NCBI RefSeq assembly: GCF_000374565.1
Contig: NZ_KB894715.1
Location: 1 to 34,160, forward strand
Direction of reading: 5' to 3'
Source: Siminovitchia fordii DSM 16014 = CIP 108821
GTDB taxonomy: Bacteria; Bacillota; Bacilli; Bacillales; Bacillaceae_C
Length of the DNA stretch: 34,160 bases
Numbering within the stretch: position 1 is the stretch's first letter; each line of letters starts with the position of its first letter. Position numbers and translations under genes: made by a program. Shown here piece after piece: positions 23,773 to 32,211 of this stretch. The notes beneath the pieces were generated by a model. The model was not told the DNA's origin. It worked only from the letters and a program-made list of their open reading frames with translations, and ran no database searches.

Positions 23773-25053
23773 ATGAAAGTTTGTGTAATGGGACTGGGAT
23801 ATATAGGACTGCCGACATCTATCATGTTTGCTAGGCATGGTGCGGAAGTGGTTGGAGTGGATGTGAAAAAAGATGTAGTCTCTAGGCTGAATTCCGGTGA
23901 AATCCACATTGAAGAACCGGGATTAAAGGAAGCTTTGCTGGAAGTCATTAAAAAAGGGACTTTTAAAGCATCACTGAATCCGGAAAAAGCGGATGCTTTT
24001 ATATTATCCGTTCCGACTCCCAATTTGCGCGATCCTCACAAATCATGTGACCTGACCTATGTATTGGACGCGTTGAACCGTATCCTTCCTTGCATGGAAA
24101 AAGGAAATACCGTGATTGTGGAATCGACGATTTCCCCCAGAAGTATGGATGATCATATCAAACCAGTCATTGAAGCTGCAGGGTTTGTTGCAGGGAAAGA
24201 TATTTTCCTCGTTCATTGTCCGGAAAGAGTCCTTCCAGGCCAAATTATGCACGAACTCATTTACAACAACCGGATTATCGGCGGCATCACACCGGCTTGC
24301 ACCGAAGCTGGCGTAAGGGTTTATTCTACATTTGTCCAAGGCGAAATGAACCGGACGAATGCCAAAACGGCTGAAATGTCCAAGCTGATGGAGAACACCT
24401 TCCGTGATGTCAATATCGCATTGGCAAACGAATTGACCATGGTCTGCGACCAATTGGAAATTAACGCTTTGGATGTTATTCAAATGGCAAATAAACACCC
24501 GAGAGTAAATCTTCATCACCCTGGTCCCGGTGTCGGAGGACACTGCCTTGCCGTAGATCCCTATTTCATTGTTTCCAAAGCGCCTGAAACGGCCAAAATC
24601 ATTCAATTGGCACGCAGCGTGAACACCTCCATGCCGGCCTTTGTAGTAGAGAACATCAATGCTTTAATGCAAAAGGTGAACGGAAAAATTGTCACATTAT
24701 TCGGCTTGACCTATAAAGGAAATGTGGACGACACGAGAAAAAGCCCGGCAATGGAAGTGCTGGAAAGACTAAAGTTCGAGGGGAGATATGGCGTAAAAAC
24801 GTATGATCCCCATGTCAACAGCCGACTTGTTATGAAAGACATCCGGGAAGCGGCAGCCCATTCCGATTTGATTGTCGTGTTAACCGATCATGACGAATTT
24901 AAAGAGGTGGACTTCTCCCAATTATCAGGCATGGCAACCAAGCGGATTTTTGACACAAAAAATGTCGTTCAAAATCGTTCGGAAGCCTTTCAATATATCA
25001 ATTTCGGCAATCTCTATCATTTCAAAAAGCAAACCATGGTGGGAACACGTTAG
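23773..25053 (+). CDS. wecC: UDP-N-acetyl-D-mannosamine dehydrogenase
   Basis: Encodes 426 residues. It oxidises UDP-ManNAc to UDP-ManNAcA with 2 NAD+ in the cytoplasm. The NAD site is GLGYIGLP at 7-14. CPERVLPGQIMHELIYNNRI (149-168) is the WecC-type central block. The catalytic Cys258 sits in GPGVGGHCLAVDPYF. The C-terminal UDP-binding part has LFGLTYKGNVDDTRKSPAME. The VLPG and NNRIIGG blocks separate it from UDP-Glc dehydrogenases. Its partner epimerase WecB is encoded at 29209, so ManNAcA is probably a building block of the glycan made here. GGAGGAATT before the ATG; a strong terminator follows. Confidence 0.92.
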   Translation: MKVCVMGLGYIGLPTSIMFARHGAEVVGVDVKKDVVSRLNSGEIHIEEPGLKEALLEVIKKGTFKASLNPEKADAFILSVPTPNLRDPHKSCDLTYVLDALNRILPCMEKGNTVIVESTISPRSMDDHIKPVIEAAGFVAGKDIFLVHCPERVLPGQIMHELIYNNRIIGGITPACTEAGVRVYSTFVQGEMNRTNAKTAEMSKLMENTFRDVNIALANELTMVCDQLEINALDVIQMANKHPRVNLHHPGPGVGGHCLAVDPYFIVSKAPETAKIIQLARSVNTSMPAFVVENINALMQKVNGKIVTLFGLTYKGNVDDTRKSPAMEVLERLKFEGRYGVKTYDPHVNSRLVMKDIREAAAHSDLIVVLTDHDEFKEVDFSQLSGMATKRIFDTKNVVQNRSEAFQYINFGNLYHFKKQTMVGTR

Positions 25054-25066
25054 TCGTGTGTCGTAT

Positions 25067-25106
25067 AGTGCTGTCGGAAGGATTTTCCCCCGGCAGCACT
25101 GTTTTT
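25067..25106 (+). terminator. terminator of the GT-GT-wecC unit
   Basis: AGTGCTGTCGG (25067-25077) pairs with CCGGCAGCACT (25090-25100), with one wobble, then GTTTTT. Confidence 0.88.
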
Positions 25107-25200
25107 CTGACATTAATAGAAAAGCGTAAGCGCCCGTTAAGCGACGTACAAATCTATGAAATGCGGAAGACGGCCGATTAGGGGTGACAAGCGCTGGCCG

Positions 25201-25255
25201 CCTTAGGTCGCCACGTCCTGTGGCGCCGGCGGCACTAGGACATCCTGTCCGTCGG
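25201..25255. repeat. paired-hairpin unit 1
   Basis: Hairpin GCCAC-GTCCT-GTGGC is at 25210-25224 and hairpin GGAC-ATCCT-GTCC at 25238-25250, starting 28 nt apart and joined by a linker ending in GGCACTA. About 89% identical to unit 2. Confidence 0.8.
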
Positions 25256-25260
25256 AGGGT

Positions 25261-25295
25261 AATCCAGTGAAGTCGTTCTTTGACTTCATTGGATT
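25261..25295. repeat. 14-bp hairpin between units 1 and 2
   Basis: AATCCAGTGAAGTC (25261-25274) pairs with GACTTCATTGGATT (25282-25295), with a single wobble, around a 7-nt loop. There is no T-tract, so it is not a terminator. Confidence 0.75.
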
Positions 25296-25443
25296 GACCG
25301 AAGCGACCTCGAGCCCCTGCCGTCTGGAGCTAGACAATGGAGCACTCCGCAATGAGATAAAGGATAAGGAAGTGTGGAGAGTGCCAGGCTTATGACCTCG
25401 AGCCGATGGCACTCGCAGCCGGACAACACGGCGACGTAGGCCG

Positions 25444-25498
25444 CCTCAGGTCGCCACATCCTGTGGCTTCGGAGGCACTAGGACGTCCTGTCCGTCGG
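25444..25498. repeat. paired-hairpin unit 2
   Basis: Hairpin GCCAC-ATCCT-GTGGC is at 25453-25467 and hairpin GGAC-GTCCT-GTCC at 25481-25493, again starting 28 nt apart. Confidence 0.8.
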
Positions 25499-25501
25499 CA
25501 G

Positions 25502-25559
25502 GCTCAGGACGCGACGTCCTGTCGCTTCGCTTGCACTAGTACTTCCTGTACGGCGAAGC
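25502..25559. repeat. paired-hairpin unit 3 with compensatory stem changes
   Basis: Hairpin GCGAC-GTCCT-GTCGC is at 25511-25525 and hairpin GTAC-TTCCT-GTAC at 25539-25551, starting 28 nt apart. Compared with units 1 and 2, a C-G pair became G-C in the first stem and a G-C pair became T-A in the second. An outer stem GCTTCGC/GCGAAGC encloses the second hairpin. Confidence 0.8.
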
Positions 25560-25631
25560 TGGACAAAGCAGATACTTTTTTCGGTCTTATATTATGTCTT
25601 TAACAGTAAGAAAAATCGGGAGTCTGATATC

Positions 25632-26411
25632 GTGAAAAACACTTTTGATTATATGGAAAAAAAGGAGCATATCAATCTTATCGAAAAATGGATTTGTGAA
25701 AAATCGAAAGGCGGTCACACTTTAAAAATTGGATGTTCCCAAGGATTGGATTCCATTTTTATGGGAGGAGAGAGAGGCAGTGGGCTTGATCTCTCCGAAC
25801 AATCGGTTCAATCTATGAATCAGCTGCTGGACCGTGAGGACCCAGACTGTAGATGCAACAATGTAATGACAGATGATGTTGAAGGCGAGACATTCGACTC
25901 TGTGATTGTAAGGAATATCTTCCAGTATGGAACGGATGCCCCGAAAGTAATGGAAAAAGCTTTTGGCTTGCTAAAAGAAGACGGCCGCCTTGTCATAACG
26001 GTTTCTGATGAATCAGGCCGTTCACTGAAACTTTTTTATGCAACGGAAGTCTATCAGTTTCAAACGGAATCCCTCCAAATCATAGAGATGCAATTTTTCG
26101 GCAATGAGATAGGTGCTGTTTTTAAAAAAGTTTCCGGGGCATGGCCGCTGCATCGGGATATGAATAGCATTCCGATAACAATGGAAGAAGCATGGCAACA
26201 GGAAAAGCAAGCCAGTATGGACCGGATCATGAAGAATATTTACTTGCAGGAACATTTGGAAGCAGCTTACTCGAGAGAGGAAAAGCTGCTCATCTCCTAC
26301 AAGGAATTATTGCGAAAGTATCAAGCGCTCAGCAACTCCAAGCTTGGAAAATTTGCTTTATATTATTGGAAAAAACGCAGAAGTCTTTTTGGAGGGAAAT
26401 CAAGTGGATGA
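25632..26411 (+). CDS. class I SAM-dependent methyltransferase
   Basis: Encodes 259 residues. A reduced motif I is seen as LKIGCSQGLDSIFMGGERGS (31-50), followed by GLDLSEQSV for the adenosyl-binding acid. FDSVIVRNIFQYG (about 88-100) and LLKEDGRLVITVSDE (about 112-126) are motif II/III-like. The C-terminal third is a charged helical tail. It most likely methylates a sugar of the growing glycan or its end, given the neighbours. GTG start after GGGAG. It overlaps the next gene by 8 nt, which suggests the two proteins act together. Confidence 0.75.
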   Translation: MKNTFDYMEKKEHINLIEKWICEKSKGGHTLKIGCSQGLDSIFMGGERGSGLDLSEQSVQSMNQLLDREDPDCRCNNVMTDDVEGETFDSVIVRNIFQYGTDAPKVMEKAFGLLKEDGRLVITVSDESGRSLKLFYATEVYQFQTESLQIIEMQFFGNEIGAVFKKVSGAWPLHRDMNSIPITMEEAWQQEKQASMDRIMKNIYLQEHLEAAYSREEKLLISYKELLRKYQALSNSKLGKFALYYWKKRRSLFGGKSSG

Positions 26412-29109
26412 AGCAGCGATTGACCGAAGATTATCCACATTAAAGCATTTAAAAAAGAAAATAAGAGAAGAAATCAACGAAGACCGGAAAACGCTTATGG
26501 AACAATACGGCGCTGTGTATGAAAGCAAGTATGATTTCCTGGATGCATCGATCGGCAGCGTAAAAGATAAAGGAGCCTATTTATCCTATAGGGATCAAGT
26601 ATCGGACAAACACTTTTTGGAAGGGATTAAACCTTTGCTGGATCAAATTCCGGATAGCAACGGCAGCCGGTTTTATGAAAAAATCAAAGCGAATATCGGC
26701 ATTATTTGTGATGAGTTTTTATTTCATTCCTTTCAGGGAGTCGCCAACTTTATCTATATCGAACGGGACAGGTACAAACAGATTCGTGAAAATCTGGATG
26801 TTCTTTTGGTTGTATCAACGTGGAAGGGAATCGATTCAAAATGGAAAGGGCTTGGAAATCCGAACATCCGAAGGCACAGGGAAGATTTGCAGAAAATCAT
26901 CGACTATTTCCGGGATAGAGGAACGAAGATTGTATTTTACTCAAAGGAGGACCCTGTCAATTATCATGTTTTTCTGGGAATCGCCCAAAAATGTGATTAT
27001 ATCTTTACGACAGCAGAAGAAAAAATAGACTGCTATAAAGCGGATTGCGGCAATGAGAATGTGTTTTTGCTCCGGTTCGGCGTCAATCCCACTTACCATC
27101 ACCCGATCGGCATGCGAAAATTTCCAAAAAGGAAAGAAGTGTTATTTGCAGGCTCTTGGTATGAAAAATACCCCGATCGCCAGGAAGAGACGAGAGTTCT
27201 GTTTGAAGGGGTATTGGAGGCAGGGAAAGGCTTAAAAATTATTGATCGGAATTTTGAGTTGAGATTGGAGCAATTTTTTTTCCCGGAAGAGTATTTGCCG
27301 TATGTTTCCCCTTCGATCCAACATCAATATTTACAAAAGCTGTATAAATTGTTTGACTGGACCATTAATCTGAACAGTGTGAAATACAGCAATACGATGT
27401 TTGCCAACAGGGTTTATGAAGTGCAGGCTTTGGGGAACAATTTGCTTTCCAATTACAGCATCGGGGTAAACAATCAATTTCCGAATGTGTTCACCATTCA
27501 TGATGAAAAAGAAATTCAATCGATTTTTGAGGGCTTTACGGAGGAAGAAGTTTATCAACATCAAGTTTGGGGCATTCGAAGAGTCATGTCCGAAGAAACA
27601 AGCTATCATCGGATAGAAGAAATGCTTGAAAAAATCGGCTTTAAGACCGGAACGAAGAACCGAAAAGCAGCTGTGATCGTGAGGGAAAAAACGCAGGCTA
27701 TTTGTTCAGCATTTAATAAGCAAACCTATCCGTATAAAAAGCTGTTTGCAGAAAACGTAGTGAATGAAGAAGCCTTAAAAGAATTTGATATCGTGGCTTT
27801 TTTTGATCCCCAAAAGGAGTATGGAGAGTTTTACCTGGAAGATATGATCAATGGATTTAAATATACAAATTGTGATTATATTACGAAGGATGCGTATTAT
27901 GATGGCAATCAGTTGGTGGAAGGCATCGAACATGATTATGTGAATCAAATGAAAGATAAATACAGAACCGTGTTTTGGAAGGACGCCTTCCCGATATCCG
28001 CATTATTGGAAATGGAAGGCCCTGTCCATATCGAAAATGGATACAGCATCGACAGGTTTGAATTTGATAGCAAAAAAATCGAAAAGGCCATTCAGCCAAA
28101 AGAATATAAACTATCCGTGATTGTCCCTGTTTACAATAATGGGGACCACTTGCTGAACAAATGTTTTTTGAGCTTAAAGAGAAGCACTTTGTTTGATGAT
28201 ATGGAAATTGTCATGGTGGATGATGGCTCGACGGACGGTTATACGCCCGGAATCGTGAAAAGAATAGCAAATGAATATGCCAATGTAAAAACCTTTTTCT
28301 TTGAAGAGGGAGGCAGCGGCAGCGCGTCGCGCCCGAGAAATAAAGGCGCCGAGTTGGCCACGGCGAATTATATCACGTATCTTGATCCGGATAACGAGGC
28401 GATTCATGATGGATATGATCACTTATATGAAGAAGTGAAAGGCGGGCGTTATGATATGGCCGTCGGCAACATGGTCCGCCTGGCTCATGATGAGATGCTG
28501 TTTGACTATTATCAGACAGCCATTCAATATAATGGAAGCAGCGTGATCTCCGGAAATGTACATCACTACTTAAGCAGCAGCCAATTTAAGGCCATGAGCA
28601 TTCAAGCCTTAATTGTAAGGAAAGAGGTTATCGTAAACAACGGCCTTGAAATGGTCGTCGGTGCCGCGGGTCAGGATACCCTCTTCTTTCACGAGCTGCT
28701 TTTGCACGCCCGCCGGACAAAAGTGATTAATTTGCCAATTCACATTTACTATGCCGCTGTTTCGGGATCCACTGTGAACACTGTGACGACACATTTTTTC
28801 GAAAAATATTACCTGCTGGAGAATGCAAGAAAAAATTTCCTCAAAAAGCATGATTTACTTGAGGAATACATGGAGAAACGATTTAACTATTATTTTAAAA
28901 ATTGGTACCTGGATAAATTGAAAAACGTTAGAGAAGAAGATGCCTTCGCATCGGTCAAGGTCCTGGAGAAAATTTTTGCGCTGTACCAGGATCACATGGT
29001 TCAGGAAGATGAAGAGCTTGCCAAATTTAAAAGCATCCTGATGGAACAGGATTATGAGCAAATTTTAAATGAGCTTGTTTATGAGCATCAAAAGGCAATG
29101 GTATCTTGA
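26404..29109 (+). CDS. two-domain glycosyltransferase: CgeB-like GT plus GT2
   Basis: Encodes 901 residues. After a coiled N-terminus (about 1-60), residues about 80-420 match the CgeB/DUF3880-type GT-B enzymes: LDVLLVVSTWKGIDSKWKGL, then KRKEVLFAGSWYEKYPDRQE, then NTMFANRVYEVQALGNNLLS. Residues about 565-800 are a GT2 (GT-A) domain: LSVIVPVYNNGDHLLNKCFL, then EIVMVDDGSTDGY, SRPRNKGAELA and the metal-binding YLDPDNEA. Such fusions add two different residues in teichoic-acid or capsule-like polymers. I start at GTG 26404, 7 nt after GGAGGG, instead of the TTG at 26344, which lacks a ribosome site and would overlap the methyltransferase gene by 68 nt. Confidence 0.88.
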   Translation: MDEAAIDRRLSTLKHLKKKIREEINEDRKTLMEQYGAVYESKYDFLDASIGSVKDKGAYLSYRDQVSDKHFLEGIKPLLDQIPDSNGSRFYEKIKANIGIICDEFLFHSFQGVANFIYIERDRYKQIRENLDVLLVVSTWKGIDSKWKGLGNPNIRRHREDLQKIIDYFRDRGTKIVFYSKEDPVNYHVFLGIAQKCDYIFTTAEEKIDCYKADCGNENVFLLRFGVNPTYHHPIGMRKFPKRKEVLFAGSWYEKYPDRQEETRVLFEGVLEAGKGLKIIDRNFELRLEQFFFPEEYLPYVSPSIQHQYLQKLYKLFDWTINLNSVKYSNTMFANRVYEVQALGNNLLSNYSIGVNNQFPNVFTIHDEKEIQSIFEGFTEEEVYQHQVWGIRRVMSEETSYHRIEEMLEKIGFKTGTKNRKAAVIVREKTQAICSAFNKQTYPYKKLFAENVVNEEALKEFDIVAFFDPQKEYGEFYLEDMINGFKYTNCDYITKDAYYDGNQLVEGIEHDYVNQMKDKYRTVFWKDAFPISALLEMEGPVHIENGYSIDRFEFDSKKIEKAIQPKEYKLSVIVPVYNNGDHLLNKCFLSLKRSTLFDDMEIVMVDDGSTDGYTPGIVKRIANEYANVKTFFFEEGGSGSASRPRNKGAELATANYITYLDPDNEAIHDGYDHLYEEVKGGRYDMAVGNMVRLAHDEMLFDYYQTAIQYNGSSVISGNVHHYLSSSQFKAMSIQALIVRKEVIVNNGLEMVVGAAGQDTLFFHELLLHARRTKVINLPIHIYYAAVSGSTVNTVTTHFFEKYYLLENARKNFLKKHDLLEEYMEKRFNYYFKNWYLDKLKNVREEDAFASVKVLEKIFALYQDHMVQEDEELAKFKSILMEQDYEQILNELVYEHQKAMVS

Positions 29110-29208
29110 ACACTTTTGTAGGGGATCCACCGATCTCTGAAAGAGCGTGTTCATAATGGACGGGTATGGAACATATTTTAGTGACATAAAACAAGGGACT
29201 GATCATCG

Positions 29209-30369
29209 TTGAAGAACAAAATCAAAGTCATGGCCATTTTTGGAACAAGACCTGAAGCCATCAAGATGGCTCCGCTTATATTGGAATTGGAAAGGCGGCC
29301 GGATGATTTCGAAACGATCGTGACCGTAACGGCCCAGCATCGGCAAATGCTGGACCAAGTACTGGAAATATTTGATATTCAGCCGGACTATGATTTGAAC
29401 ATTATGAAGGACAGGCAAACTCTTCCAGGGGTGACAACGGCTGCGCTTACGGGTTTGGATGAGGTCATGAAAAATACTCAGCCTGATATTGTGCTGGTGC
29501 ATGGCGATACAACGACCACTTTTGCGGCCGGTTTGGCTGCTTTTTACAATCAGATTCCAGTTTGCCATGTAGAAGCCGGATTAAGGACCTGGAATAAATA
29601 TTCCCCGTTTCCGGAAGAAATGAACCGGCAGCTCACGGGCGTGATGGCCGATCTGCATTTCTCTCCGACCCAACAATCCGCCAATCATTTACTGGAAGAG
29701 GGCAAAAAGGAAGAAACGATTTTTATTACCGGGAATACGGCCATAGATGCCCTGAAAACAACAGTAAGGGATGAATATACGCACCCGGTGCTTGAAAAAG
29801 TCGGGGAAGACCGTCTCATTCTGTTAACGGCCCACCGGCGGGAGAATTTGGGAGAACCCATGAGAAACATATTCAGGGCTGTCAAGCGTCTGGCAGAGGA
29901 TCATCCTGATATACAAGTGGTCTATCCTGTTCACTTAAACCCTGCAGTGCGGGAGACTGCGAATGGGATTTTGGGAAACGATCCCAGAATTCATTTAATC
30001 GAACCGCTGGATGTGATAGACTTTCACAACTTCGCGAACAAGGCCTATTTGATACTCAGTGATTCCGGCGGGGTACAAGAAGAAGCCCCGTCATTGGGAG
30101 TCCCAGTCCTGGTATTAAGGGATACGACGGAGCGTCCTGAAGGGATCGAAGCGGGGACTTTGAAATTAACTGGACTTCAAGAGGAAACGATCTATCAATT
30201 GGCAAATGAACTATTAACAGATCCATCAGCCCATGAAAAAATGGCCAAAGCGGTCAATCCATACGGGGATGGGGAAGCATCGAGACGCATTGCGGAAGCG
30301 ATTCGTTATTATTTTAAACAGACGGACAAGAGGCCGGTTCCGTTTTCAGGAATCTCCAGTTTACGTTGA
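29209..30369 (+). CDS. wecB: UDP-N-acetylglucosamine 2-epimerase (non-hydrolysing)
   Basis: Encodes 386 residues. It interconverts UDP-GlcNAc and UDP-ManNAc in the cytoplasm. Family blocks are complete: AIFGTRPEAIKMAPLILELE, VTAQHRQMLDQVLEIFDI, LVHGDTTTTFAAGLAAFY, HVEAGLRTWNKYSPFPEEMN, LLTAHRRENLG and SDSGGVQEEAPSLGVPVLVL followed by RDTTERPEG. Bacillus homologues are also named mnaA. With WecC it would give UDP-ManNAcA. TTG start after AAGGGA. It lies 99 nt after the glycosyltransferase; this gap has no clear terminator. The C-terminal 20 residues extend slightly past the usual end. Confidence 0.94.
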   Translation: MKNKIKVMAIFGTRPEAIKMAPLILELERRPDDFETIVTVTAQHRQMLDQVLEIFDIQPDYDLNIMKDRQTLPGVTTAALTGLDEVMKNTQPDIVLVHGDTTTTFAAGLAAFYNQIPVCHVEAGLRTWNKYSPFPEEMNRQLTGVMADLHFSPTQQSANHLLEEGKKEETIFITGNTAIDALKTTVRDEYTHPVLEKVGEDRLILLTAHRRENLGEPMRNIFRAVKRLAEDHPDIQVVYPVHLNPAVRETANGILGNDPRIHLIEPLDVIDFHNFANKAYLILSDSGGVQEEAPSLGVPVLVLRDTTERPEGIEAGTLKLTGLQEETIYQLANELLTDPSAHEKMAKAVNPYGDGEASRRIAEAIRYYFKQTDKRPVPFSGISSLR

Positions 30370-30479
30370 CACCGAGTAGGGATCGGAATAAGGAGAAAGC
30401 GGCCCGAGTAGCGGTTATGACAGGACAATTATTAAAAATGAGGCTTACCTGGTGGAACGGGAGGTCTTCTTTTTTCTGG

Positions 30480-30837
30480 GTATTGATGGAAAGAACAGGA
30501 ATTTCTGACCTTGCCAATCATGACAAAACGTAGGCAACTGCAATTTGCAGGTTCTTATCAACCATCCTGAAATCATATTTATTGATGAACCGACAGGTGC
30601 TATCAATTCGAAATCTGCCAATGACATTATGGAACTATTATTAGAAATCAATCAAACAGGAACAACCATCCTATTAGTTACATACGATGTGAAAGTTGCA
30701 GCAAAAACGGATGGGGTCTTTTATATACTGGATAGCAGCATTGCGGGTGAAATACAACTTGGCAAATATAGATAGGAAAAAAAAGAAGATAAAATAACGG
30801 AAGACATTCTTCCCAGATGGTTAATGAAAAAAGGGTT
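30480..30837 (+). pseudogene. ABC-transporter ATPase fragment
   Basis: An open frame at 30545-30775 gives VLINHPEIIFIDEPTGAINS (Walker B and D-loop), then GTTILLVTYDVKVAAKTD and ILDSSIAGEIQLGKYR. This is the C-terminal third of a MacB/BceA-type ATPase. Upstream, ATAICR continues the signature region in another frame. After the stop, KEDKITEDILPRWLMKKGF continues the family tail in a third frame. Walker A is absent, and the H-loop His is Tyr (VTYD for VTHD). Clearly a dead fragment. Confidence 0.75.
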
Positions 30838-30908
30838 TTTAACGCTTATAAATGGTTTGTGTTATTTCATCCTCTCAGAAGAGGAAATATCGCAGGGGGA
30901 GTGAATTT

Positions 30909-31436
30909 ATGAATTTTAATATGAAAGAAGCAATAGAGATACTGGAGAACACACCTCAAACCCTTGAGGCTTTTCTATCCGGTTTATCCGAAGGATGGCT
31001 GCATTGCAATGAAGGAGAAGGAACATGGAATGCAGTTGAAGTGGTTGACCACCTGATTGAGGGAGAGAAAAGCAATTGGATCCCCCGGTTGAAGTTCATT
31101 CTCCAGGAAGGGGAAGGCAAGCCGTTTCCGCAGTTTGATCGCTTCGCCCATCTTGAGGAAGGAGCTGAAAGTTCATTAGAACAAAAGTTGTATGAGTTTA
31201 AATCAATCCGAAAAGAAAACCTGGCGACATTAAAGCTTCTTATTAACCCAGAGATTCACCTCGAAATAAAGGGCTCGCACCCTGCTTTTGGAGCTGTAAA
31301 GGTAAGGGAGTTGATTTCGACATGGGCCGTTCATGATTTAACGCATATCTCCCAAATCGTAAGGGTGATGGCTGAAAGATACAGAGAGGATGTCGGCCCC
31401 TGGAAGGAATATTTGGGCATATTGAGAAAAAAGTAG
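30909..31436 (+). CDS. DinB-like four-helix protein
   Basis: Encodes 175 residues of the DinB/DUF664-type four-helix bundle. [20 protein letters not shown] followed by DHLIEGE supplies the first metal-site His, and [18 protein letters not shown] supplies the H-x3-H pair. The three His can bind a divalent metal as in bacillithiol-S-transferase-like and YfiT-like proteins. The exact reaction is unknown. I start at ATG 30909, eight bases after AGGGGGA; the upstream start at 30852 has no ribosome site. Single gene. Confidence 0.85.
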   Translation: MNFNMKEAIEILENTPQTLEAFLSGLSEGWLHCNEGEGTWNAVEVVDHLIEGEKSNWIPRLKFILQEGEGKPFPQFDRFAHLEEGAESSLEQKLYEFKSIRKENLATLKLLINPEIHLEIKGSHPAFGAVKVRELISTWAVHDLTHISQIVRVMAERYREDVGPWKEYLGILRKK

Positions 31437-31587
31437 TCAACAGGCAGTTCAAGAAGAGGCAGAGGTTTGTCAAGTAAAGCGTGTAAGCGAGGAGATAGGC
31501 TTTTGAGTATAAATGTAAGCTGAAAAAAACGATGTGTTCACACTGTTTACTCTATTCGTTGCCGAAATGACTCAGAAGACTATTATT

Positions 31588-31629
31588 CAGCCTTATTCGT
31601 TACCAAAAACCGGATAAGGCTGTTGTTCG
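31588..31629 (+). terminator. hairpin downstream of the DinB-like gene
   Basis: CAGCCTTATTCG (31588-31599) pairs with CGGATAAGGCTG (31611-31622), with one wobble, around an 11-nt loop. The tail TTGTTCG is poor in T, so it is only a possible terminator. Confidence 0.5.
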
Positions 31630-32211
31630 TGCACGATTCAAGTTGTTAATGGAATCATCGGCTATCTGTAGATGCGTCCTAACACGAGACAGGCATCATT
31701 CAACAAAATATGCATCAATATTTTTCTGAGCATATGGCAGACATATTCTGTATTCGAATGATCTAATCGTTTTTCCATCAGGAAATAGCCCATTCCGCTT
31801 GGAGTGGTTCGTCTAGCTGCTTGTATAACGGTAAGAAGACGTTGCATTTTTTCGGTTTTTGTTGAATTTGCTTGTAATCAGAGAATAAATATAGAATTTT
31901 GTATAGTTTTTGTACAGTATGTCAAATTATAATCCCCCTTAAGGGCAGGTAAATATTTACATCGGCGTAAGACACGCATTTTGTTCGATATATTAAACGT
32001 ATAGCACCTTGGGGGGTTATTGTTCTCATGAAAATAGATATAAATTTAAATTACCTGCGAATATTGTAGATTTCTTAATTAAATTTGTATGGGTATTTCT
32101 TCCTTATTATTTAAAAAATGGAAAAAATGCAGAATTTTGTCATATAATAAGTTCGATTAATGAAACATGCTATAGAACCTTCTGTAGCTTAATATATTTG
32201 GAGGTGGAATA
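31630..32211. other. long leader region before the surface protein gene
   Basis: No convincing gene. TATAAT at 31928-31933 is a good -10 with a weak -35 (TTTTTG, 31907-31912). Just after it lie two perfect palindromes, CCCTTAAGGG (31936-31945) and GTAAATATTTAC (31949-31960), possible operators. A 13-codon frame starting with ATG at 32029 could be a leader peptide. The mRNA leader would be about 270 nt, long enough for regulation. Confidence 0.4.
31790..31869 (-). repeat. degenerate dispersed repeat, copy 2
   Basis: Two blocks match 19965-20031 at about 80%, separated here by a longer insert. A minus-strand frame of 61 codons (31662-31847) overlaps it, but has no ribosome site that I can see and no recognised family. 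Confidence 0.3.

Larger units (their letters stand above)
25120..25565. repeat. GC-rich structured repeat element with covarying hairpins
   Basis: This block is clearly richer in GC than its neighbours and has no credible gene. It opens with AAAAGCGTAAGCGCCCG and contains three 55-nt units (25201, 25444, 25502), a 14-bp hairpin (25261-25295), a GAGTGCC/GGCACTC hairpin (25379-25414) and two copies of GACCTCGAGCC (25306-25316, 25394-25404). The six unit hairpins keep the loop core TCCT while both sides of the stem change together. This implies selection or copying of a structured RNA or DNA element. On the minus strand the loops read AGGA-N. It may be a mobile intergenic repeat family of bacilli, a small RNA, or both. 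Transcription direction is unknown. Confidence 0.7.

Noticed and set aside
24043-24606. 187-codon antisense frame inside wecC
   Set aside because: It is the reverse shadow of a highly conserved gene and has no start signals.
25201-25556. CRISPR array
   Set aside because: Only three units, unequal gaps between them (188 nt, then 3 nt), covarying stems in place of a fixed repeat, and no cas genes nearby.
25203-25603. Short frames on both strands inside the GC-rich hairpin element
   Set aside because: They cross the repeated hairpins, have no ribosome sites, and the repeat structure explains the sequence better than coding.
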